Assembly: GCA_900074885.1 (NCBI GenBank)
Contig: FJUW01000006.1
Span: forward strand, 808,512 to 872,511
Direction of reading: 5' to 3'
Source: Rhynchosporium graminicola
Taxonomy: Eukaryota; Ascomycota; Leotiomycetes; Helotiales; Ploettnerulaceae
Length of the DNA: 64,000 nt
Each line of letters begins with the position of its first letter. The first letter of the stretch is position 1. Positions 36,859 through 48,300 of the stretch are shown in pieces. The notes below the pieces were generated by a model, which worked only from the letters and a program-made list of their open reading frames with translations, was not told the DNA's origin and did not search any database. Position numbers and translations under genes: made by a program.

Positions 36859-37902
36859 CTAGAACTCTATTTCTTTAACTACTCCTACTTTACTAGTTTT
36901 CTCTCCTAAGTTCTCCGGAGCTTCTAGTAAATCTAGAATATCTAGAACTAGAACTACTACGTCTAACTCCTTACCTAAATCTATTAATATAGCCCTAGTA
37001 GCAGACCGAGTATAATAGCTAATCCTATAAGCTTTCTTCTTTAGAGAGGGTCCGAGAGTATCTAGATCTGATACTATCTTTAAACTAGAAAGCAAATACC
37101 TCTTTCCCCTAGTATTAGATATTATAACTTTAAATATAGCTTTCTTCGCAAATTCCCGTATAATAATATTTAACTCCTTTATCTACTTTAACGCTATTTA
37201 TACTATTAACTTAGACTTCGCTGAATCTACTATTAAAAGATCTAGATCTTATATTATATTAGTATTATACTAGTATCTAAGGGTTTAAGATCATAACTTA
37301 TTACTTTAATAAACTCTAACTCCTTAAATACTTTATCTATAGAACGCCTTAAAGCTTAAGTCTCTACTAATTATATAATAGTAATCTCTAATATAGTAAT
37401 AAGAGTAGTAGATTTCGCGAGATAATAGATCCGATTAATAGCCTTATAAGTAGTTATAATACCGCCCCGATTTAGTTCCGCGTCCTTAGCTTTACCGCTA
37501 GGAAGTAACCCGGATAAAATAATATATTCTATATTAATATAATTAGGTAACTATAATACGTTAGTATATATAATTATATTTAGGTTTAAGTAACTTATAT
37601 ACTTACAACTACTCTTTAACGCTAAATAATACTTATAAAGCTTAGAGTTAAGCTTATTAAATAAGTATAAGAGTTCTAAAATAGGAGTATTATAGTACTT
37701 TATCTTAAGGAAAGCGCGAATATATTATAAGTAATATATATAATACGCCGCTGAAAGAGCACCGGTAGGAACTAGTAAAAGTACTATAGGAGTTAGTATT
37801 ATAGATCCGTAAATCCCTTATACCGCGCTAGAAGACTATCCCTAATACTAAAGTAGGAAACTTACTTATAATAAGAGAAGACTTATTTAAGTCGATTAAT
37901 AT
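36859..37902 (-). pseudogene. Antisense gene of G2, unknown function
   Basis: Same gene as in G3, on the minus strand because G2 is plus. Presumed start (ATA for ATG) at 37902-37900, TATA box at 38053-38046. The last 78 codons (37095-36859) are open. The C-terminal protein differs from the G3 copy by scattered substitutions but keeps the KKK segment, YYTRS, and the LGE motif near the end. RIP stops are present in the first exon. It is convergent with pol, whose frame ends at about the same place. Confidence 0.6.
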
Positions 37903-38302
37903 ATAAGATTATAGCAGACTACTATAGTAGTTAGTAACGATACCTACTCTAGAAGCTATATCGAAGTCTAGGGAGAGTAAACTTATAAGTTAAAGTAGTT
38001 ATCGTAGTTAAAAAGGAAAGGCTCTAATATTAATAAACTCCTTCCTTTATATACCCTACGCCTTACTTAAACTCGACTCTTACTATAAACAGATAAAGTA
38101 AATACTGCTTACCGCCCGATTTGGAAGCTATAACTAATATAGTACTATTATAGCGATATAACTAGTTAGAACCTGATAAAGAATTTACTACTACTAAAGA
38201 GCGGCTAGTGCCTATTACGCGAATATCGACGAAAACAATTATAATAAAGACTAATTCTAGTAAAAACTATAATCTTCTAAGCTTAGGGTTAAGCTCTTCT
38301 TA

Positions 38303-38311
38303 GGGGGGGGG
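38303..38311 (+). other. Polypurine tract of G2
   Basis: Nine G just before TAA and the 3' LTR, the expected primer site for plus-strand DNA synthesis. The same length of run is found in G3 (23995-24003, as C) and G0 (3732-3740, as C). Confidence 0.7.
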
Positions 38312-38314
38312 TAA

Positions 38315-38582
38315 TATAACGATAGCTCACCTGAATATTATATAAGAAGAAGGATAGATAATAGGGCCTAAGTTCATAGGTATCCCGGCAGAACTAGTAT
38401 CAGACCTAGTATAGTATCGGACTAATACAAGAATATATATATAAGGTGCTTTATACTCTATCTCTCTTCTTCTTCCTTCCTTATCTTTTTATTTCCTTTG
38501 TAGTAGACTATATAAGATCGCTCTTAGCCTCCCTACTCGTTTATTCTTACTTATATACCGCCTTGAGTCTTATGTCGTTATA
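38315..38582 (+). repeat. G2 3' LTR (268 bp)
   Basis: Starts TATAACGATAGCTCACC and ends GAGTCTTATGTCGTTATA, followed by the CTATC target duplication. Confidence 0.92.
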
Positions 38583-38587
38583 CTATC

Positions 38588-40034
38588 TAGCTACTCTCTG
38601 ATATAATAAGGAGATAATTATGACTCTACTGCCTTATAAACCTATTATTAACTGATCTTAATAAACTAACGCTAATACGCGAGACTTAGCTATAAATCAG
38701 CTACACTAATACTAATTATACTAAATAGTAGCGATATAGTATATTAATATACGATCCCTATTATTTAACTTATTTCCGCTTATTACTAAAGAATCCGAAC
38801 CCTTTCCTTTTCTAAAAGTATCGAGAAAGGTACCCGCGCCGAAACTTTACTACGAGTATACTTCTTTATCCCTAAGGATCTGGAAACTAGTTCTGATTTA
38901 CTAAATTAGTATTATAGCTTTTTACTTTAATATAAAATATAAATGTTCCGAATTATTCTTTATTAGTATCTATAAGATAAATTATATCTTATAAGATCGT
39001 CTAGATAGTAACTCCCCTAAGGATCCCGATAGCGAACGACTTATAGCCGAAAAGCTACTAGAATAGTACTATACTCTTAAGGAGGCCTTTTCTAAGCGGG
39101 ATTCTAATATTCTTCTGCTATATTACCTATATAATTATGAAAATTGAGGGTGGAAATCGGCCGAAGGTCAGAATAACAGAATAATAGGTGATCAATTTGA
39201 CTTACTTTATTTGCTTAAAGAGAGCTAACTAAAGGAGAGATTCTAGCTACTTATATAGCTATATGAGCTCTCTAGAATATTCTATACTACGTAGTACAGA
39301 ACTCTATAGAAGAAGACACGTATACTATAGAATCATACTACGTCAGTAGTACGTCAGTAGAAACCTCTAGAAGTACGATATACGTACTAGAGATTAGTAG
39401 AACTCTATCGAGAACCTTCATGGTAACTCTAATAGAGTATGCAGGGTACAGGCTAGTGACAAGGTACAGGGTATAGGTGCCGGGTACAACAAGGTACATA
39501 CGCACGGTACTGAACCAGGTACTAAAACTATGTACTGACAAGGTACAGGGTGTGTATGCCAGTGCAGGCAAAACTGACCAAGGTACTGGTTACAAATCCA
39601 ACAATAATTATAAAATTATTCTAGAAGAACTATTACCTAACGTATATTCGCTTCTATATTAGTAGTCTATAGAGGAATTATAGGTAACTAAGGAGTATCT
39701 TATAGAGAACTTAGATAAGGGATTTATTAAATCTAACTAAGGTCCTTTCGTATCACTTGTATTATTCGTTAAGAAAGCTAATAGAAGCTTACGCTTCTAT
39801 ATCGACTATCATAAGCTTAATACGATCACTCGAAAGGATTTATATCTAATACTTAGGTTCGATAAGCTCTTAACCTATATATCTAAAGTAATAATTTTTA
39901 CTAAACTAGATATCCGAGTAGTATTTAATTATATCTATATAGACCTCGAATTAGAGGAGTATACTACCTTCCGAACCCGCTTCAGATCCTATAAATATAA
40001 GGTATTACCTTATAGGCTCTATAATAGACCTAGT
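38588..40034 (+). pseudogene. G1 protease-RT linker and first half of RT
   Basis: Resumes G1 after the G2 insertion. The RT N-terminal motifs are recognisable (LDKGFI, FVKKA, LRFYIDY, LDIRVVF), and the frame stops at 40034 before the catalytic YxDD box, where the G4 LTR begins. It is interrupted by LTR-A copy 3. The RT part is repeated at 43193-43623 by the assembly joint at 42883. Confidence 0.78.
39136..39603 (-). mobile_element. LTR-A solo LTR, copy 3 (468 bp)
   Basis: Minus-strand copy starting TATGAAAATTGAGGG (terminus mutated from TGTG) and ending AAATCCAACA, with target duplication ATAAT at 39131-39135 and 39604-39608. It interrupts G1. It is better preserved than the surrounding gypsy DNA. 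Open frames across it are accidental. Confidence 0.9.
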
Positions 40035-40302
40035 TATAACGACACAAGACTCGAGGCGGTATATAAGTAAGAATAAATAAGTAAGGAGGCTAAGAGCGAT
40101 ATTATATAGTCTACTATAAAGGAAACGAAAAGATAAGGAAGGAAGAAGAAGAGAAATAGAGTACGAGGTACCTTATATATATATACTAGTACTAGTCTGA
40201 TACTATACTAAGTCGGATACTAGTTAAGCCGGGATACCTATGAACTTAGGCCCTAGTATCTATCCTTCTTCTTATATAATATTCAGGTGAGCTATCGTTA
40301 TA
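40035..40302 (-). repeat. G4 3' LTR (268 bp)
   Basis: Starts TATAACGACACAAGACTC and ends GAGCTATCGTTATA, followed by a C-rich polypurine tract. Confidence 0.9.
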
Positions 40303-40715
40303 TTACCTCCCTCTTAAGAAGAGCTTAACCCTAAGCTCGGAAGGTTATAGTTTATATTAGAAATTAGTCTTTATTATAACTGTTTTCGTCGATATTTACG
40401 TAATAGGCACTAGCTACTCTTTAGTAGTAGTAAATTCTCTATTAGGTTCTAACTAGTTACGTTACTATAATAGTACTAAATTAGTCGTAGCTTCTAAATC
40501 GGGCGGTAAGCTATATTTACTTTATCTATTTATAGTAGGAGTCGAGTTTAAGTAGAGCGTAGGGTATATAAAGGAAAGGGTTTATTAATATTAGAGCTTT
40601 CCCTTTTTAATCGTAATAACTACTTTAACTTATAAGTTTACTCTCCTTAGATTACGATACGGTTTCTAGAGTAGGTATTATTACTAACTACTATAGTAGT
40701 CTGCTATAATCTTAT

Positions 40716-41769
40716 ATATTAATCGACTTAAATAAGTCTTCTCTTATTATAAGTAAGTTTCCTACTTTAGTATTAGTGATAGTCTTCTAGCGCGGTATAA
40801 GGGATTTACGGATCTATAACGCTAACTCCTATAGTACCCTTATTAGTTCCTGCCGGTACTCTTTTAGTAGCGTATTATATATATTACCTGCGATATATTC
40901 GCGCTTTCCTTAAGATAAAGTATAATAATACTCTTATTTTAGAACTTCTATATTTATTTAATAAGCTTAACTCCAAGCTTTATAAGTATTATTCGGTATT
41001 AAAGAGCAGTTATAAGTATATAGATTACTTGAACTTAAATGTAGTTATATATATTAACGCGTTATAGTTACTTAACTATATTAATATAAAGTATATTATT
41101 TTATCCGGTTTACTTCTTAGTAGTGAAGCTAAAGACGCGGAGCTAAATCAGGGCGGTATTATAACTACTTATAAGGCTATTAATCGGATCTATTATCTCG
41201 CGAAATCTACTACTCTTACTACTATATTAGAGATTACTATTACGTAATTAGTAGGGACTTAGGCTTTAAGGCGATCTATAGAGAAGGTATTTAAGGAGTT
41301 AGAGTTTATTAAGGTAATAAGTTAAGATCCTTAGACCTTTAGATACTAATATAATATTAACGCGATATAGGATTTAGATCTTCTAATAGTAGATTCTGCG
41401 AAGTCTAGGCTAATAGTATAAATAGTATTAAAGTAGACGAAGGAGTTAAACGCTATTATATAGGAATTTGCGAAAAAAGTTATATTTAAAGCTATAATAT
41501 CTAATACTAAGGGAAAAAGGAATTAACCTTCTAGTTTAGAGATAGCATCAGATCTAGATACTCCCGGACCCTCTCTAAAGAAGAAAGCGCGTAAGATTAG
41601 CTATTATACTTAGTCTACTACTAGAGCTATATTAGTAAATTTAATTAAGGAGTTAGATATTATAGTTCCGGTTCTAGATATTCTAGATTTACTAGATTTA
41701 CTAGAAGCTCTAGAGAACTTAGAGGAGAAAGCTAGTGAAGTAGAAGTAGTAGAGGAAGTAGAGTTTTAG
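40716..41769 (+). pseudogene. Antisense gene of G4
   Basis: Presumed start ATA at 40716-40718, TATA box at 40565-40572. First exon is open except for a few TAA/TAG, then the donor GTAATAAGT near 41305, then the second exon to TAG at 41767-41769. The C-terminal part has a stop (CGG to TAG region near YYTRS) and a short in-frame duplication of the LDL motif, so no long ORF remains. The copy at 44305-45358 is the repeat across the N at 42883. Confidence 0.58.
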
Positions 41770-42882
41770 ATATAGCGTTATTATAGAGTATAATCAGGGG
41801 ATTATCCTTAGTAATAAATTTTTAATACTAGTAACTATAATAGTTTATTATCCTCTAAGTAACTATAGTTATCTATTTCGTCTTCTTAAGCCTTAATCTA
41901 ATAATCTAGTTTACGCGGAGGTCTAAGTCTACTTAAGTTAGTAGCGTAGAAGTCTCTAAGCTTATATAGAGCACTTATTAAGTCGGAAGTATTATACTAA
42001 GTTAAGTCTAGGTCGTAGCCTAGCTAGCTAACTTAATACTTTAGATTACCTCTTAGGAGCTATATAGTGAGTATATCTTATAACTCTTACTCTTCTTAAG
42101 TAGCGATAACTTCCGGGAGTAGGTTTTATAACTCCTAGCTTAGTAATAGGTCGTCCGAGTCCTTAAAGAGTAATTCGGGAGCGAATATATCGTATATAGA
42201 AGATCCAGGGGGTAAATCTAGCTTATAGAAGTATCTGATCTTAGCTAAGACCTAGTATAATCCTACCTAGAAGCTAGATAGCTTCTTACTTAGCTAGTGA
42301 TTCTTAAGGTTCCTTATAGAGAGAAATACCTTATCTCTAACTTCCTAATTAATACTACGCTATTTCGGGTCAGTTATAGCGCTTATCCTCTACTAGGTAG
42401 CTAGTATATTAGCTTTTATAAACTCGATAGCGGATTTAGTATATTTAGCTAAGGATTTAGTATTAGTATAGTTAAGCTTCTCTTATAGTATCGATATAGT
42501 AGGTTATTTCCAATTTAAGCTATTCCGTAGTAGTATACTATATTTAAGAGTATATAGCGCTATACTAATAGAATTATAAGGCAGGGTTACTTAGGCGCGA
42601 TCTATTATTAATAGTAATTCGCTCTAATTACTCTAGTAGTAATTAACAAAAGGTCTAAGGCGTTAGTTAATATACTAGTTTATAATTTCTATTTATTTAT
42701 TAGTCTACTAGTAGAAGGAGATAAAGAGCTTAATCTTAACTCTAATTATATAGTAAAACTCTTACTAGAAGAATAAGATAAACTAAGCTCCTTAGTTAGA
42801 TATAATTAACTTAAGGGTATATCTGAAACGATATATCTATTAGATAAATAATATCGCTATCCCGCGGGTATTAATATTATAG
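41770..42882 (-). pseudogene. G4 integrase and chromodomain relic (left contig end)
   Basis: Homologous to the chromodomain and integrase end of G3 pol. It runs into the N at 42883. The same sequence occurs at 45359-46471, where it continues into the rest of pol. Confidence 0.75.
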
Positions 42883-42883
42883 N
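42883..42883. other. Single-N assembly joint with 3588-bp flanking repeat
   Basis: 42884-46471 repeats 39295-42882, including part of LTR-A copy 3, a piece of G1 and the G4 LTR. The left copy ends exactly at the N and the right copy starts exactly after it, in the middle of LTR-A. Confidence 0.93.
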
Positions 42884-43192
42884 TACAGAACTCTATAGAA
42901 GAAGACACGTATACTATAGAATCATACTACGTCAGTAGTACGTCAGTAGAAACCTCTAGAAGTACGATATACGTACTAGAGATTAGTAGAACTCTATCGA
43001 GAACCTTCATGGTAACTCTAATAGAGTATGCAGGGTACAGGCTAGTGACAAGGTACAGGGTATAGGTGCCGGGTACAACAAGGTACATACGCACGGTACT
43101 GAACCAGGTACTAAAACTATGTACTGACAAGGTACAGGGTGTGTATGCCAGTGCAGGCAAAACTGACCAAGGTACTGGTTACAAATCCAACA
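42884..43192 (-). mobile_element. Truncated LTR-A (assembly copy of copy 3)
   Basis: Identical to 39295-39603. It begins abruptly at the N, with no biological terminus. Confidence 0.85.
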
Positions 43193-43623
43193 ATAATTAT
43201 AAAATTATTCTAGAAGAACTATTACCTAACGTATATTCGCTTCTATATTAGTAGTCTATAGAGGAATTATAGGTAACTAAGGAGTATCTTATAGAGAACT
43301 TAGATAAGGGATTTATTAAATCTAACTAAGGTCCTTTCGTATCACTTGTATTATTCGTTAAGAAAGCTAATAGAAGCTTACGCTTCTATATCGACTATCA
43401 TAAGCTTAATACGATCACTCGAAAGGATTTATATCTAATACTTAGGTTCGATAAGCTCTTAACCTATATATCTAAAGTAATAATTTTTACTAAACTAGAT
43501 ATCCGAGTAGTATTTAATTATATCTATATAGACCTCGAATTAGAGGAGTATACTACCTTCCGAACCCGCTTCAGATCCTATAAATATAAGGTATTACCTT
43601 ATAGGCTCTATAATAGACCTAGT
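43193..43623 (+). pseudogene. Repeated piece of G1 RT (assembly copy)
   Basis: Identical to 39604-40034. Confidence 0.85.
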
Positions 43624-43891
43624 TATAACGACACAAGACTCGAGGCGGTATATAAGTAAGAATAAATAAGTAAGGAGGCTAAGAGCGATATTATATAGTC
43701 TACTATAAAGGAAACGAAAAGATAAGGAAGGAAGAAGAAGAGAAATAGAGTACGAGGTACCTTATATATATATACTAGTACTAGTCTGATACTATACTAA
43801 GTCGGATACTAGTTAAGCCGGGATACCTATGAACTTAGGCCCTAGTATCTATCCTTCTTCTTATATAATATTCAGGTGAGCTATCGTTATA
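43624..43891 (-). repeat. G4 3' LTR, repeated copy
   Basis: Identical to 40035-40302 at an offset of 3589. Probably the same LTR assembled twice. Confidence 0.85.
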
Positions 43892-44304
43892 TTACCTCCC
43901 TCTTAAGAAGAGCTTAACCCTAAGCTCGGAAGGTTATAGTTTATATTAGAAATTAGTCTTTATTATAACTGTTTTCGTCGATATTTACGTAATAGGCACT
44001 AGCTACTCTTTAGTAGTAGTAAATTCTCTATTAGGTTCTAACTAGTTACGTTACTATAATAGTACTAAATTAGTCGTAGCTTCTAAATCGGGCGGTAAGC
44101 TATATTTACTTTATCTATTTATAGTAGGAGTCGAGTTTAAGTAGAGCGTAGGGTATATAAAGGAAAGGGTTTATTAATATTAGAGCTTTCCCTTTTTAAT
44201 CGTAATAACTACTTTAACTTATAAGTTTACTCTCCTTAGATTACGATACGGTTTCTAGAGTAGGTATTATTACTAACTACTATAGTAGTCTGCTATAATC
44301 TTAT

Positions 44305-45358
44305 ATATTAATCGACTTAAATAAGTCTTCTCTTATTATAAGTAAGTTTCCTACTTTAGTATTAGTGATAGTCTTCTAGCGCGGTATAAGGGATTTACGG
44401 ATCTATAACGCTAACTCCTATAGTACCCTTATTAGTTCCTGCCGGTACTCTTTTAGTAGCGTATTATATATATTACCTGCGATATATTCGCGCTTTCCTT
44501 AAGATAAAGTATAATAATACTCTTATTTTAGAACTTCTATATTTATTTAATAAGCTTAACTCCAAGCTTTATAAGTATTATTCGGTATTAAAGAGCAGTT
44601 ATAAGTATATAGATTACTTGAACTTAAATGTAGTTATATATATTAACGCGTTATAGTTACTTAACTATATTAATATAAAGTATATTATTTTATCCGGTTT
44701 ACTTCTTAGTAGTGAAGCTAAAGACGCGGAGCTAAATCAGGGCGGTATTATAACTACTTATAAGGCTATTAATCGGATCTATTATCTCGCGAAATCTACT
44801 ACTCTTACTACTATATTAGAGATTACTATTACGTAATTAGTAGGGACTTAGGCTTTAAGGCGATCTATAGAGAAGGTATTTAAGGAGTTAGAGTTTATTA
44901 AGGTAATAAGTTAAGATCCTTAGACCTTTAGATACTAATATAATATTAACGCGATATAGGATTTAGATCTTCTAATAGTAGATTCTGCGAAGTCTAGGCT
45001 AATAGTATAAATAGTATTAAAGTAGACGAAGGAGTTAAACGCTATTATATAGGAATTTGCGAAAAAAGTTATATTTAAAGCTATAATATCTAATACTAAG
45101 GGAAAAAGGAATTAACCTTCTAGTTTAGAGATAGCATCAGATCTAGATACTCCCGGACCCTCTCTAAAGAAGAAAGCGCGTAAGATTAGCTATTATACTT
45201 AGTCTACTACTAGAGCTATATTAGTAAATTTAATTAAGGAGTTAGATATTATAGTTCCGGTTCTAGATATTCTAGATTTACTAGATTTACTAGAAGCTCT
45301 AGAGAACTTAGAGGAGAAAGCTAGTGAAGTAGAAGTAGTAGAGGAAGTAGAGTTTTAG
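44305..45358 (+). pseudogene. Antisense gene of G4, repeated copy
   Basis: Identical to 40716-41769 at an offset of 3589. Count once. Confidence 0.65.
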
Positions 45359-48300
45359 ATATAGCGTTATTATAGAGTATAATCAGGGGATTATCCTTAG
45401 TAATAAATTTTTAATACTAGTAACTATAATAGTTTATTATCCTCTAAGTAACTATAGTTATCTATTTCGTCTTCTTAAGCCTTAATCTAATAATCTAGTT
45501 TACGCGGAGGTCTAAGTCTACTTAAGTTAGTAGCGTAGAAGTCTCTAAGCTTATATAGAGCACTTATTAAGTCGGAAGTATTATACTAAGTTAAGTCTAG
45601 GTCGTAGCCTAGCTAGCTAACTTAATACTTTAGATTACCTCTTAGGAGCTATATAGTGAGTATATCTTATAACTCTTACTCTTCTTAAGTAGCGATAACT
45701 TCCGGGAGTAGGTTTTATAACTCCTAGCTTAGTAATAGGTCGTCCGAGTCCTTAAAGAGTAATTCGGGAGCGAATATATCGTATATAGAAGATCCAGGGG
45801 GTAAATCTAGCTTATAGAAGTATCTGATCTTAGCTAAGACCTAGTATAATCCTACCTAGAAGCTAGATAGCTTCTTACTTAGCTAGTGATTCTTAAGGTT
45901 CCTTATAGAGAGAAATACCTTATCTCTAACTTCCTAATTAATACTACGCTATTTCGGGTCAGTTATAGCGCTTATCCTCTACTAGGTAGCTAGTATATTA
46001 GCTTTTATAAACTCGATAGCGGATTTAGTATATTTAGCTAAGGATTTAGTATTAGTATAGTTAAGCTTCTCTTATAGTATCGATATAGTAGGTTATTTCC
46101 AATTTAAGCTATTCCGTAGTAGTATACTATATTTAAGAGTATATAGCGCTATACTAATAGAATTATAAGGCAGGGTTACTTAGGCGCGATCTATTATTAA
46201 TAGTAATTCGCTCTAATTACTCTAGTAGTAATTAACAAAAGGTCTAAGGCGTTAGTTAATATACTAGTTTATAATTTCTATTTATTTATTAGTCTACTAG
46301 TAGAAGGAGATAAAGAGCTTAATCTTAACTCTAATTATATAGTAAAACTCTTACTAGAAGAATAAGATAAACTAAGCTCCTTAGTTAGATATAATTAACT
46401 TAAGGGTATATCTGAAACGATATATCTATTAGATAAATAATATCGCTATCCCGCGGGTATTAATATTATAGTAGTATAGTATTAATACGGAGTCCTTCTC
46501 TAAGCAGTCGATAAATACTAATATCCTATTAAACCCTTAGTTATTAAGCGGGAAGTCCTTAAAATCTATAGCTAGATACTATATAAAGTAGCTAAGTACT
46601 AGTAATAGATAGAGAAATCCTTGATATTTCGTCTGCTTCAGATAAGAGTACTAGTAAGGGCGGTAATTATAAGTATATCGTTTTATATCTAATACGAGTC
46701 CTTTCTAGTAATAATAGATAGAAATTATCTTAGCGGTCTTACGAGCATTTAGATAAGCAGAAGAAACTTAATTATAGGCTTCGCTAATTAAATAGGTATA
46801 TAGCGGGGTATAGCGTTATACGTATAGACGACTATTATAAAGTAATAAACTATTATTAATAGTATAACTATTTCCTAATATATTCTATTTATTAGAGAAC
46901 GATTCTTAGTTAAATTAATATAGTTTCTCGATTAAATTAAAGGAGTTATATATAGGTTCCGATAGCGTATTAGTCCCTAGTGATATTAGGTATATATAAC
47001 AAATTTGATCTATATAATATTTAGCTAATTCCGCGTTAATCCTAGGGTCTAAGTAGTCTAGGAGTAGTAAAACCCGAGATCTATTATCCTGTTTCTATTA
47101 TTCTTATATCCTTAGATCTTATTCCTTATAGCTAAGGATATTAGCTTTAGTATTATCTTTACTAAGTATATATATAATTTAGAAGTTGAATTCGGATAGG
47201 AATTCTATCTATCTAGCTTACTTATTAGTTAGGACCTTAGTAGTTATAAAGTATTCTAAGGATCGATAGTCTATATATATACTAGTATAGTATTATAGAG
47301 ATATAAGTTTAAGTCTCTATTTCTAGAAGAACTTAATAATAGCGTATAATTCCTTATTATAGATCTTCTAGTTTAGTTCGTATCTATTAAGAATATAGGA
47401 GTAGAATCTAATTAGATACTACTAGTTATCTTTATATAATTAGGAGATAACTCTAGCTATTATACTATCAGAGGTATTAGTTTCTAGTTTAATCTATAAT
47501 TCAGGGTCGAAGTAATATAGTTTCTGTACCAATAGTAGCTATTAATATAAATTATCGAAGGACTTCTTATAATCGTTAGTGAAATTCTATAGTATTATAA
47601 GCTTAGTAAGTATTAAGAGAGATTTAGCGATAAAGCTAAAATTCCGAAGAAATTAATAGTAGAAACTATAGAACCCTAGGAAGGATTTCATAGCTATTAC
47701 TATTTCAGGGTATTTCTAGTCTACTAATAGTACTACCTTCTTGAGATCTGGCTCGATTCTATTAGTAGTAAAAATATATCTGAAGTATTTAGTTCGAGTA
47801 ACGTGGAATTCGCTTTTCTTAATATCTACTTAGAGTCTAATATCTATTAAGCGTTATAGTACTAATTTAATATATTCCTCGTATTCTTGAAGCGTTTCCG
47901 AGTATATAAGAATATTATCTAGGTAAGCTATATAGAAATCATCTAAGTAATCTAATAGTTTATTATTTATATATTATTAGTATATACTAGGTCTATTATA
48001 GAGCTTAAAAGGTAGTACCTTATATTTATAGGATCTGAAGCAGGTTCAGAAGGTAATATATTCCTCTGATTCAGGGTCTATATAGATATAGTTAAATACT
48101 ACTCGAATATCTAGTTTACTAAAGATTACTACTTTAGATATATAAGTTAAGAGCTTATTAATCCTAAGTATTAAGTAGGAATTCTTTCGAGTAATTATAT
48201 TAAGCTTATAATAGTCGATATAGAAGCGTAATCCTTTATCGGCTTTCTTAACGAATAGTATAAGTAATACGAAGGGACTTTAGCTAGATTCGAGGAATCC

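Larger units (their letters stand above)
20754..38582 (+). mobile_element. Ty3/gypsy chromovirus G2, complete, interrupted by G3
   Basis: Both 268-bp LTRs (20754-21021, 38315-38582) and a perfect target duplication CTATC (20749-20753, 38583-38587). The internal region, read across the G3 insertion, has gag, protease, RT, RNase H, integrase and chromodomain on the plus strand, then a convergent antisense gene, then a polypurine tract of nine G at 38303-38311. Excluding G3, one GATTC copy and the repeated sequence at the Ns at 33239 and 36274, it is 7777 bp, identical to G3. All frames are broken by RIP. Confidence 0.92.
17697..40034 (+). mobile_element. Ty3/gypsy chromovirus G1, 5' part, multiply interrupted
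   Basis: Segments 17697-18085, 18685-20753, 38583-39135 and 39604-40034 read as one element: 5' LTR, leader, gag, protease and the first half of RT. It is interrupted by LTR-A copy 2 (target duplication TAAAT), by G2 (CTATC) and by LTR-A copy 3 (ATAAT). It stops within RT, just before the YxDD motif, where the G4 LTR begins at 40035. The 3' half is not found in the window. It is the oldest of this nest because everything else lies inside it. Confidence 0.85.

Noticed and set aside
34822..37726. Genuine tandem duplication in G2
   Set aside because: The repeat is centred on a single N, both copies stop at it, and removing one restores the 7777-bp length shared with G3. An assembly artefact explains it better.
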